Positions 33,447 to 40,170 of a DNA stretch of 40,170 nt are shown here, one piece after another. This stretch comes from Streptomyces inhibens (GTDB lineage: Bacteria; Actinomycetota; Actinomycetes; Streptomycetales; Streptomycetaceae). Position 1 is the first letter of the stretch; every line of letters begins with the position of its first letter. Below the pieces are notes generated by a model. The model was given only the letters and a program-made list of their open reading frames with translations, was not told the DNA's origin and made no database searches. The position numbers and the translations under genes are program-made. The stretch lies in assembly GCF_003389455.1 (NCBI RefSeq), contig NZ_QUAC01000019.1, positions 1-40,170 of the forward strand, in the 5' to 3' direction.

Positions 33447-34304
33447 TCAGCAGCGCTGGTCGACATGGCCGGCGCTGCCCGCGGGGCGGACATCGCGATC
33501 GCGCAGGGTGAGGGAGAGGCGCTTGCCCCAGGCGCGGCAGGCGGCGGCGAAGTCCTTCTTCTCGTACTCGATGGCAAAGACCCTGTTGGCGTAGGCGTCC
33601 GCGAAATCGCCGCATTCCTGGTAGTGGGCGCATTCTTCGACGACGGCGAAGTCGAAGCCGATGCTGTGGCGCCGGGGCAGCAGATCGGTGGTGTTCTTCT
33701 GGGCGACGGCCAGCTGTCGCTGGTGGGCGCGGCGGGTCAGGAGTTCGGCGAAGGCCGCCGCATGCTGTGCGGTGAGCCTGCCGTGGGACCGTTCGTAGGA
33801 GTCGAGATTGTCGGGTTCCACGGCGTCATAACCCGCCTTGGCGCAGCCGTCGAACCAGGGGCCGATGATGTCCATGAGAGCTGCTCTTTTGGCGGCGGTG
33901 GAGATATCGAGCAGGGGCTCGTCCCAGTCCTGGTCGATGACGGGATGTCCGCGCTCGTCCCGCAAAAGGAGCTCGGGGTGGTGGTCTTTCCAGGTGCCGG
34001 TGTCGTCGGGCTGTGCCTGGAAGGCGTTGACGTAGCAGATGTTGTAGAGACCGGGGGCGGGCTTGGCCGTGCGGTCGCGGGAGACCGCCCGGACCGTGTC
34101 CGGTGGCGGATACGGGCCGCCGAGCTGATAGTCGAACGCTGCGTTGGCGGCCGGCGGCCGTACGGCGGTCGGGGCAGTGGCCACATGCGACGGCGCCGGC
34201 ATCCCGGGGCTGGCGTCCTGCGGGGAGCGAGCGGCGGAGCACGCCGAGCTGAGCGCCGCGATCAGGACGAAGGTGCTGACGGCGAGGGGGCGTAGAGGAT
34301 GCAC
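33447..34304 (-). CDS. GH114 family lipoprotein (endo-alpha-1,4-polygalactosaminidase-like)
   Basis: 285 residues; the GTG at 34304 starts a lipoprotein signal with a core (STFVLIAALSSAC) and lipobox SSAC at about residue 22. The mature part carries the GH114 pattern: FDYQLGGPYPPP, GLYNICYVNAFQAQPDD, LLDISTAAKRAALMDI, DAVEPDNLDSYERS, LAVAQKNTTDLLPR, FDFAVVEECAHYQECGDF and FAIEYEKKDFAAACR. The conserved acidic residues in the VEPDNLDS and AVVEEC strands are the expected active site of this TIM-barrel enzyme. It would cleave polygalactosamine-type polymers at the cell surface. It is transcribed alone; no strong ribosome binding site precedes the GTG, so a leaderless start or a nearby alternative is possible. 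Confidence 0.88.
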   Translation of the reverse strand: MHPLRPLAVSTFVLIAALSSACSAARSPQDASPGMPAPSHVATAPTAVRPPAANAAFDYQLGGPYPPPDTVRAVSRDRTAKPAPGLYNICYVNAFQAQPDDTGTWKDHHPELLLRDERGHPVIDQDWDEPLLDISTAAKRAALMDIIGPWFDGCAKAGYDAVEPDNLDSYERSHGRLTAQHAAAFAELLTRRAHQRQLAVAQKNTTDLLPRRHSIGFDFAVVEECAHYQECGDFADAYANRVFAIEYEKKDFAAACRAWGKRLSLTLRDRDVRPAGSAGHVDQRC

Positions 34305-34529
34305 GGGCAGAGCTTATAGTTCGCATTTCATCCGGTGCGGAGCCGGCCATCGGCCCGGCCTGCCTGCCGCGGCGACGCTCATTGGGCCGTTTACGCGCAA
34401 TTTCTCATACCGCACGCCGTCAATGTCGAAAATGCACGCCGGGATTTGATGGTCTTTCCTGGGAGTGCGGTCCTCGTGGGGAACGCTCCCGCAGTTTCCC
34501 GAAACCGAGCAGGCGGCGAGAGGACGGGA

Positions 34530-36167
34530 ATGCCCGAGGAGTTTTCGGAACGGCGCCGGGCCACGGCCTGGCTGCAACGCCCTGCCGGACTGTTCGCGCA
34601 GGAGCACGTAGAGGACGACCTCGGGGCCGGCCATCCCGCTCTCCGGGCCGGCCGGCTCTACCGCAGGGTGAGCGGGGTGGACCGGCACGCCAGAGAGGTG
34701 GGCCCGGAGGAACTCGCCGCCCTGGGCGACCCCATGGCCACCCTCTTCTTCCGACGGAACGTCTTCCCGATGGCCGTACAGGACCTGCTGGACGGGCTGC
34801 CCGATGCGCCCGATCAGCCCAAGGTGTACCTGGTGAGCGAGGCGGGGACGATCCCGTCGGTCGGTGCACCGCACCTCCGACGCGACATCCGCTTCGCCAT
34901 CACCTACGCCGTGCGGGGCACCGAAGCAGACCTGATGATCAGCACCGGCGCCAACAGCGACCCCCGGACGACCTTTCTGCAGGTCGCCGCCTGGGACGAC
35001 ACCCACCAGGTCTTCAACTACTACATGCGGATCGCCCCGGCCTGGGTGTGGACCGGCAACTCCTGGGACGCGCTGACGCCCGGCTCCCGCGGCAGAGGCT
35101 GCTTCGACAGCCACATCAACGGCAGCGTCGTGATGAAGGAGCTGAAGCAGCCGTGGCCCAACTGGCAGTCCCAGTCGGCCGCCATCCAGCTGGCCGAGGA
35201 CGACCCGCTGCGCGACAACCCCCTGTACCAGCGTGTGATCGGCGCGGAGAACCTGGAGACGACGATCCGCTCGCAGATCAACCGGTGGACCCGGGCCCGG
35301 CTGCGCGCGGTCACCGCCGACGGCACCGTGCAGCACCCGGACCATCTCCTGCGCCAGCTGTTCACCACAACGGCGGTCAACCTCACCAGCACCGCCACAC
35401 AGAGCGCGAGCATCCGCCCCGGCGACGACCCGCTGCCGCTGCCGATGGGGTTCTGGCTGAACAACGACGCGCTGCTCGACGACCTCGAACTGGAGGTGGA
35501 GGCCGCCGTCCCGGCCACGACCACCGCCCGCTACACGCACAGTCTTGAGGCATTCGGGTTCCGGCTGGAGGAGAAGGCCAGCGGCTTCAGCCGGCCCGGG
35601 GACACCTTCTTCGCCTTTGTGGTGCCCGAGGCGGCCCTGGAGGACAACACCGTCGTCCGAGTGCTGTGCGAACAGGGCCTGATCTCACGGAAGTTCGCGG
35701 CGTGCGTGCTGATGGTCGACTTCCCCAACCCCGTCTTCAGCCCCGACCGCGCCCGGCTGATGCGGTACGTGCCCACTACGGCCACCGCCGCCGACGCCCT
35801 CGGCGACCAGCTCGCGCACCGCATCCTGGACGCCGCCGCCGAGCTGCCCGCCGACAGCCCCGAGGGCCGCTTCGCCGCGCACTGGAACCGCCCCGATGCC
35901 ACCTGGCGCACCGACTTCTCCCGGCGGCTCACCGACTACCTGGAGAAGGTCCAGCAGCGGATCACCACCGAAGAAGGCTTCGACGACTACGTCCGACTGG
36001 CCGAGTCACGCCGCAGACGGTTCAAGGCCATGAAGCTCAACGAATTCGAGCTGACCCTGCCGACCACCGACATCCCCGCCACCGCCGCACAGCTGCGGAT
36101 GCGTGAAGACGCCACCGTGGAAGAAGCCGAGGCGGGAGGAAGCAGCGTGGAAGCCTCCACCGGGTAA
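34530..36167 (+). CDS. Large protein of unknown function, first of an unrecognised pair
   Basis: 545 residues. The ATG at 34530 follows AGAGGA by about 6 bases; longer in-frame starts upstream run through AT-rich promoter-like DNA. It has no signal peptide and no convincing TM segment. The composition is that of a well-folded enzyme-like protein, with Trp/Tyr-rich blocks: TTFLQVAAWDDTHQVFNYYM, WVWTGNSWDALTPGSRGRG, CFDSHINGSVVMKELKQPW and LPMGFWLNNDALLDD. A C-terminal Glu-rich tail follows. The short motif HINGSVVMKE with the upstream Asp is a possible catalytic site, but I do not recognise the family. The next gene starts 53 bases downstream on the same strand, so the two are probably co-transcribed. 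Confidence 0.75.
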   Translation: MPEEFSERRRATAWLQRPAGLFAQEHVEDDLGAGHPALRAGRLYRRVSGVDRHAREVGPEELAALGDPMATLFFRRNVFPMAVQDLLDGLPDAPDQPKVYLVSEAGTIPSVGAPHLRRDIRFAITYAVRGTEADLMISTGANSDPRTTFLQVAAWDDTHQVFNYYMRIAPAWVWTGNSWDALTPGSRGRGCFDSHINGSVVMKELKQPWPNWQSQSAAIQLAEDDPLRDNPLYQRVIGAENLETTIRSQINRWTRARLRAVTADGTVQHPDHLLRQLFTTTAVNLTSTATQSASIRPGDDPLPLPMGFWLNNDALLDDLELEVEAAVPATTTARYTHSLEAFGFRLEEKASGFSRPGDTFFAFVVPEAALEDNTVVRVLCEQGLISRKFAACVLMVDFPNPVFSPDRARLMRYVPTTATAADALGDQLAHRILDAAAELPADSPEGRFAAHWNRPDATWRTDFSRRLTDYLEKVQQRITTEEGFDDYVRLAESRRRRFKAMKLNEFELTLPTTDIPATAAQLRMREDATVEEAEAGGSSVEASTG

Positions 36168-36220
36168 TAGGCCACCGAAGAACGGGGCCACCACGACCGC
36201 ACAGACCGAGGAGCACCACC

Positions 36221-37366
36221 ATGACCACCATCAGCAGCTATTCGCCGCCCGGAAGACTGACCGACCTCAGCGACTTCGGCCGCAAGGCATGGGACGTCTT
36301 CGTCTCCGACAACGTCGACTTCGCCATCAAGGGCCCCGACCCCGGCCAGGTGCTCCACGACGGTCCGCGATCGCAGTTCTACAACCTCACCAAGACCGAC
36401 ACCGCCGCCGACGCCCGGACGGCGACCGTCAGCTGGACCGCGTTCCCCCGCATCCTCAAGGTCCACTCGACCTCCGACACCCAGCGCTGGAAGAAGGCCG
36501 AGGCCAGCCGCAAGGCCCAGGACGAATACTGCGAGTGGAGCGTCACCCGCAAGGACGGCAAGATCACCAGAGCCACCTTCACCTGCGAGAGCCCCGAGTA
36601 CTGGGACGTCCTGGCGAAGACCAGCCCGGAGACCGTCCTCCGCCTTTACCGCCGGTTCATCAGCCCCGACGTGCAGGAAAGCGATCTGTTCGTCAACGGC
36701 GTCTACGACCGCTCCAACAAGTGGAACAACACCACCACACAGGGCGCCATGCACCTCATCCAGAAGAACAACACGCTCGCCGCCGAGATCGAACTGGCCG
36801 CCGCGGCCACCATCCGCCGGGTGATCGACGGCACCGAGCTCACCGCCGAACAGGAGCTCGTCAAGTGCAGCGACTACGGCCAGGCCGAGCGCAACAGTGA
36901 CCCCCACATCGGCGGGTCGGTCAACGCCCTCGCCCGTCAGAAGGCCTCGATCAGCCTCACCGACCCCGTCGGCCTCTACTTCGACGGCCTCTCCACCGAG
37001 GGCTGGGTCGCCCCCGACGGCTCCGACCCCCAGAGCTACTGGACCTACGAACGCGGCGACACGGAGCACCGCGTACGCGCCGTCTACGAGGTCCCCGCGA
37101 GCAAGAACTTCACCGTCGGAGACATCACCATCAACGGCAGGCCCATCGAGTACGGCGCCCAGATCGCCGACTTCGTCACCATCAAACTCACCGCCGTCGC
37201 CTGCCGCTTCGGCCGGTCCACCACCGAGCCGCAGACCGCCTGCAAACAGGTCGCCACCACCGAACTCGCCCGCCCGGAACACGCCTTCGTGGCCAGCGCA
37301 TTCTCGGCCTACGGCTACCTGGGCACCGCACCGGAGCGAGCCCTGCGGCCGACTCGTAACGCCTGA
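36221..37366 (+). CDS. Protein of unknown function, second of the unrecognised pair
   Basis: 381 residues. ATG at 36221 with GAGGAG about 7 bases upstream. No signal peptide or TM segment is seen. Distinct blocks include WDVFVSDNVDFAIKGPDPGQ, YNLTKTDTAADARTATVSW, EYCEWSVTRKDGKITRATF, CESPEYWDVLAKTSPETVL and the late GLYFDGLSTEGWVAPDGSD. Five cysteines are present, including CEWSVTR and CESPEYW. The family is unrecognised. Conserved-looking Trp/Tyr-rich segments in both this protein and its upstream partner suggest that the two work on the same substrate or form one complex, possibly an enzyme and its partner. That is inferred only from adjacency and spacing. Confidence 0.75.
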   Translation: MTTISSYSPPGRLTDLSDFGRKAWDVFVSDNVDFAIKGPDPGQVLHDGPRSQFYNLTKTDTAADARTATVSWTAFPRILKVHSTSDTQRWKKAEASRKAQDEYCEWSVTRKDGKITRATFTCESPEYWDVLAKTSPETVLRLYRRFISPDVQESDLFVNGVYDRSNKWNNTTTQGAMHLIQKNNTLAAEIELAAAATIRRVIDGTELTAEQELVKCSDYGQAERNSDPHIGGSVNALARQKASISLTDPVGLYFDGLSTEGWVAPDGSDPQSYWTYERGDTEHRVRAVYEVPASKNFTVGDITINGRPIEYGAQIADFVTIKLTAVACRFGRSTTEPQTACKQVATTELARPEHAFVASAFSAYGYLGTAPERALRPTRNA

Positions 37367-37422
37367 CGCCGCGATATGCCCGACCACGGTGCTGCGACCG
37401 AGGCCGGCCGGACCCGCAGGTG

Positions 37423-38331
37423 TCACCTTTCGATGCGTGGCCTCAGTTCCGGGGCCAGGGCGACCGTCAGAGCGCGGAAGATCTTCACTTCGGGGTTGCC
37501 GTCGTCGGCCCGTACGGCGAGGTAGCTGCTCTCCCACGGCGCGTCCAGGACCGGCACGAACACCGCGCCAGGCCAGGCGTAGTACCGGGCGAACGACTTC
37601 AGCCCCGAACCGGCCGCGCGTCCGGCGACCACACCGGTCAGCACCTCCTGCGGCGTCAGCGCGAAGTCCGGGCCGCGGCGCTGCGCCTCGTGGTTGAAGT
37701 AGAGATAGTCGGTGAAGACGGGCGGTGTGTGGCCCGGCAGCCGGACGAACGGCAGGTCGATGATGTCCGCCACGCGCACACCGTTCTCCCGGGCGTCCGC
37801 GATCGCGGACGTCTCTGGCACCGCGACGATGCGCTGCTCCGTGGTCAGTACGTCGGTGGCGATGCGCTCGTCGTCCGGCGCGGGCCGTACGAAAGCGACA
37901 TCCACACGGTCCTCGACCAGCGCCGTGACATGTTCGGTGAAGTTCAGCTGCCGCAGCTCGACGGGGACGTCGGGGCGGGCCCGCCGGAAGGCATTGACCG
38001 CGGCGGGCGTCAGCTCCGCCGAGCCATGGCCCATGATGCCGATCCGCAGCGGGCGGGGGGCGTCGGCCGAGGGGCCCTGTATGACGTCGGCCATGTCGTC
38101 CATCGCGGCGTTCGCGGCGGCCAGCAGGGTGCGCGCGTGCCCGGCCAGCCGGGCTCCCGCGCGGGTGGGGGAGACCGGGTTGCGGTGCAGCAGCCGGGTG
38201 CCGAGCTCGCTCTCCAGCTGCCGTATGTGCTGGGTGACCGCGGGCGGGGAGAGGAACAGCCGGGCGGCAGCCCGTTTGAAATGCCCTTCCTCGACCACCG
38301 CCAGGAAGGACGACAGCAAGCGAAGGTCCAT
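37423..38331 (-). CDS. LysR-family transcriptional regulator
   Basis: 302 residues, normal LTTR length. The ATG at 38331 begins MDLRLLSSFLAVVEEGHFKR, the usual LysR N-terminus. The helix-turn-helix follows: AAARLFLSPPAVTQHIRQLE, then LGTRLLHRNPVSPTRAG. The periplasmic-binding-protein-like effector domain covers ~90-295 (LRIGIMGHGSAELTPAAV, then VELRQLNFTEHVTALVEDRVDVAFVR in segments). It is divergent from the MFS transporter gene with a palindrome between them, the classic arrangement for LTTR control of an adjacent exporter. Confidence 0.93.
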   Translation of the reverse strand: MDLRLLSSFLAVVEEGHFKRAAARLFLSPPAVTQHIRQLESELGTRLLHRNPVSPTRAGARLAGHARTLLAAANAAMDDMADVIQGPSADAPRPLRIGIMGHGSAELTPAAVNAFRRARPDVPVELRQLNFTEHVTALVEDRVDVAFVRPAPDDERIATDVLTTEQRIVAVPETSAIADARENGVRVADIIDLPFVRLPGHTPPVFTDYLYFNHEAQRRGPDFALTPQEVLTGVVAGRAAGSGLKSFARYYAWPGAVFVPVLDAPWESSYLAVRADDGNPEVKIFRALTVALAPELRPRIER

Positions 38332-38373
38332 GCACACCAGCCTAAAGCGCCAGGTGAGCGGGGACCCAAGCGC

Positions 38374-38383
38374 ATTCATGAAT
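38374..38383. promoter_or_regulatory. Palindrome in the LysR/MFS divergent promoter
   Basis: ATTCATGAAT, a perfect 10-bp palindrome, 43 bases upstream of the LysR ATG and 50 bases upstream of the MFS ATG. It contains the T/A-bounded dyad typical of LysR boxes and is an AT-rich island in GC-rich sequence. Confidence 0.5.
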
Positions 38384-38432
38384 CGTGAACGCGGGCGGCG
38401 GCGACGGGCCGGCGGTGGTGAGACTGACCGCC

Positions 38433-39770
38433 ATGAGCACCACAGTCAAGCGCCCGGCGGGATCCGGGCAGCCGGACGACGCCCGTGTCCGCGGCACCAC
38501 CCCTCTTCCTACGACCACCCCACCCCGCCGTCGCCACGGGCTACGAGTGGGCTGGATGATGACGGCCTCCGGCTGGAGCGCCAACCAGTTCTCCGCCCTC
38601 CTGGGCTCCTACCGGTCCGAGATGGGCCTGTCGGAATCCGCGGTGACCGGACTGTTCGCGGTGTATGTCGTCGGTCTGGTCCCCGGGCTGCTGATAGGCG
38701 GCCCGCTGGCCGACCGGCACGGCCGTCGGCCGGTGGCGCTCATCGCGCTGGGCGTCAACCTGCTGTCGACCTGTCTGCTGATGGTGGGCGCGGCCACCAC
38801 AGGATGGCTGCTTCCGGGACGCTTTCTGACCGGTCTGGGCGCGGGCGCGCTGCTGGCCGCCGGCAGCGCCTGGGTCAAGGAGCTGTCCTCCCCGCCGTTC
38901 GACCTGACCACGTCGCCGGGCGCCGCGGCCAAGCGGTCGGGGATGTTCGTCTCCGCGGGCTTCGCCTCGGGCGGGTTGAGCGCCGCACTGATCGCCCAGT
39001 GGGCGCCATACCCCCTGCTGACCGCGTATCTGCCGCATCTGGTGCTGGCCGTCGCCGCGGGAGCGGTCGCGTTGGGTGCGCCGGAGTCCCGGCCGTCGCG
39101 CTCCCGCCCGGCCGCGGCCGCTCCCGCCTCGGCGGAGGGGAGCGGCGCCCCTCCCGTCGCACCGGCAGCGACGCCCTTCCGGCGGGCCCGCTTCTGGCGG
39201 GCGATACTGCCGGTCGCCCCCTGGGTCTTCGCGGCCCCGACGGTCGGCTTTGTCACCCTGCCCGGCCTGGTCGACGGCGGCTTGACGGGATGGCAGACCG
39301 TCTACGCCGGAGTCGCCACGGCCGTCGTCCCCGGTGCCGGGCTGGCCGTCCAGCCGGCGGCCCGGTACCTCGCCACCCGCCACCGACTGGCCACCGGGGT
39401 CGCCGGACTCCTGGTGATCGCGGTCGGATTCGCACTTGCCGCGCCCGCCGCGGCCACCGAGCAGCCGGTGCTCGCGCTCGCCGCCGCCGCGGTGCTCGGC
39501 GCCGGCTACGGGCTGACCCTGAGCTTCGGCCTGACCGAGGTGGCCGCCCTCGCCCCGCGGGCGCGCCTGGCCCGGCTGACCTCGCTGTTCTGGACGCTGG
39601 CCTATACCGGCATGTTCACTCCGTACGCCATCACCGCGCTGTCCACGACGTTCGGCGTGCCCGCGCTGCTCCGGGCGGGCGCACTGCTGGCGGTGCTGGG
39701 CTGCGCCGCCTTCGTGCTGCTGAACCGCGGCGAACGCCGGCCCGCTCTCACTCCGCGATGCCCCGGGTGA
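38433..39770 (+). CDS. MFS transporter
   Basis: 445 residues from the ATG at 38433; a GTG at 38385 in the same frame is possible but would place the LysR box at the start codon. The N-terminal ~45 residues are hydrophilic (Arg/Thr/Pro-rich). About 12 hydrophobic segments follow. The MFS loop 2-3 motif is LIGGPLADRHGRRPVAL, and GRFLTGLGAGALLAAGSAWVKEL matches the fourth-fifth helix motif. A Pro/Ala-rich cytoplasmic loop near residue 220 separates the halves. It is an inner-membrane exporter or importer of a small solute; drug efflux is likely given divergent LysR control, but the substrate is unknown. The stop codon overlaps the convergent M55 gene by 23 bases. Confidence 0.9.
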   Translation: MSTTVKRPAGSGQPDDARVRGTTPLPTTTPPRRRHGLRVGWMMTASGWSANQFSALLGSYRSEMGLSESAVTGLFAVYVVGLVPGLLIGGPLADRHGRRPVALIALGVNLLSTCLLMVGAATTGWLLPGRFLTGLGAGALLAAGSAWVKELSSPPFDLTTSPGAAAKRSGMFVSAGFASGGLSAALIAQWAPYPLLTAYLPHLVLAVAAGAVALGAPESRPSRSRPAAAAPASAEGSGAPPVAPAATPFRRARFWRAILPVAPWVFAAPTVGFVTLPGLVDGGLTGWQTVYAGVATAVVPGAGLAVQPAARYLATRHRLATGVAGLLVIAVGFALAAPAAATEQPVLALAAAAVLGAGYGLTLSFGLTEVAALAPRARLARLTSLFWTLAYTGMFTPYAITALSTTFGVPALLRAGALLAVLGCAAFVLLNRGERRPALTPRCPG

Positions 39771-40170
39771 GCAGCACCACGGTGACGAAGGTCCGGTACA
39801 GCCGGATCGCGTCCTCGTCGCTGACCCGCACCGTCAACTCATCGGCCCGTTCCACCCTGTTGATCCATGTCGCCATCTCGGCGAGGTCCGCATTGCGGAA
39901 GCGGATGGTGAGCGTGGCAGGCAGATCGATCGCGGGCGGCGCGGCAGCCGGCAGCCGCAGGACCGCTTCGCGGGCCGCCTCCCTGATCACCTCGCGCGCC
40001 TCCTCCGGATGCAGACTGTCCGCCGCGAAGCGCGAGACCGAGGTCTTGACCACCGCGGCACGGATGCCCGGACAGAACGGCTCGATCTCCTCGGCGGTCG
40101 TCCGGTCACCCGTGATCAGGACCACCGGCACCCCGTGCCCGAGCGCGACCAGGGCGTTGATCCCGCTCTC
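39748..40170 (-). CDS. M55-family D-aminopeptidase, C-terminal part (5' partial)
   Basis: The frame continues to the window edge, so the N-terminal half is missing; about 140 residues are visible. SGINALVALGHGVPVVLITGDRTTAEEI matches the conserved NA-x(n)-GVPVxxxxGDxxxxxE segment of DppA-like zinc D-aminopeptidases (read in two parts). It is followed by RAAVVKTSVSRFAADSLHPEEARE, where the usual motif is VK-x(4)-RxAAxxLxPxxA, then a C-terminal domain with TLTIRFRNADLAEMA. These decameric enzymes remove N-terminal D-amino acids from peptides, often in cell-wall peptide recycling. It overlaps the end of the MFS gene (convergent, 23 bases). Confidence 0.85.
   Translation of the reverse strand, partial: ESGINALVALGHGVPVVLITGDRTTAEEIEPFCPGIRAAVVKTSVSRFAADSLHPEEAREVIREAAREAVLRLPAAAPPAIDLPATLTIRFRNADLAEMATWINRVERADELTVRVSDEDAIRLYRTFVTVVLLTRGIAE

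Noticed and set aside
35987..38335. 782-codon minus-strand open frame ending near the LysR start
   Set aside because: It overlaps the LysR gene in another frame and the second unknown gene on the opposite strand; its product is Arg/Gly-rich without motifs.

Overview
The window reads as chromosomal DNA from a Streptomyces or close relative. GC is very high throughout, GTG starts are common, genes are packed with 4-base ATGA/GTGA overlaps, and the protein set is typical of the genus: secreted Tat/Sec proteins, MarR, IclR, LuxR and LysR regulators, a UreAB fusion urease, and MDR oxidoreductases. No rRNA, tRNA, CRISPR array, transposase or integrase was seen. All functional calls come from reading motifs by eye; no database search was run.

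Layout. (1) 1-6488: a plus-strand operon that enters from outside the window. It encodes a protein with a degenerate P-loop and HEAT-like repeats, an unrecognised soluble protein, a VWA-OmpA lipoprotein, a 4-TM protein and a small 2-3-TM protein. Its function is unknown and it is one of three candidates for an undescribed system. (2) 6537-9304: a HIT protein, a GNAT acetyltransferase, a small secreted protein and a flavodoxin-like (WrbA-type) protein. The divergent promoter region between the last two carries a perfect CRP-type palindrome and a compact multi-half-site operator. (3) 9920-16569: seven genes run head to tail, five of the six junctions overlapping: O-methyltransferase, thermostable-hemolysin-family (GNAT-like) protein, adenylate-forming ligase, TauD-type dioxygenase, second O-methyltransferase, Tat-exported SnoaL-like protein and amidohydrolase, followed by a convergent MarR gene. 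This looks like a small-molecule pathway without PKS or NRPS. (4) 17225-18925: a DinB-family protein and an MDR oxidoreductase.

(5) 19294-24237: a urease operon, ureAB-ureC-ureF-ureG-ureD, with no ureE. UreC carries an acidic insertion but keeps all active-site residues. (6) 24330-26958: an IclR regulator, an SMP-30/gluconolactonase and an enolase-superfamily sugar-acid dehydratase, all damaged: a +2 frameshift in the regulator, a missing C-terminus in the lactonase and two single-base frameshifts in the dehydratase. A sugar-acid catabolic locus appears to be decaying here, unless these are sequencing errors. (7) 27084-31072, minus strand: an AbiEii-like nucleotidyltransferase, a secreted M64 peptidase and a quinone-oxidoreductase-like MDR protein. 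(8) 31300-34304: a LuxR-type regulator with an HATPase-like domain, two small hypothetical genes and a GH114 lipoprotein. (9) 34530-37366: a pair of large unrecognised proteins. (10) 37423-40170: a LysR regulator divergent from an MFS transporter, and the C-terminal part of an M55 D-aminopeptidase leaving the window.

The strongest points are the coupled biosynthetic operon, the membrane/VWA operon at the left end, the decayed IclR/SMP-30/enolase locus, and several clear operators and hairpin terminators that can be placed to the base.
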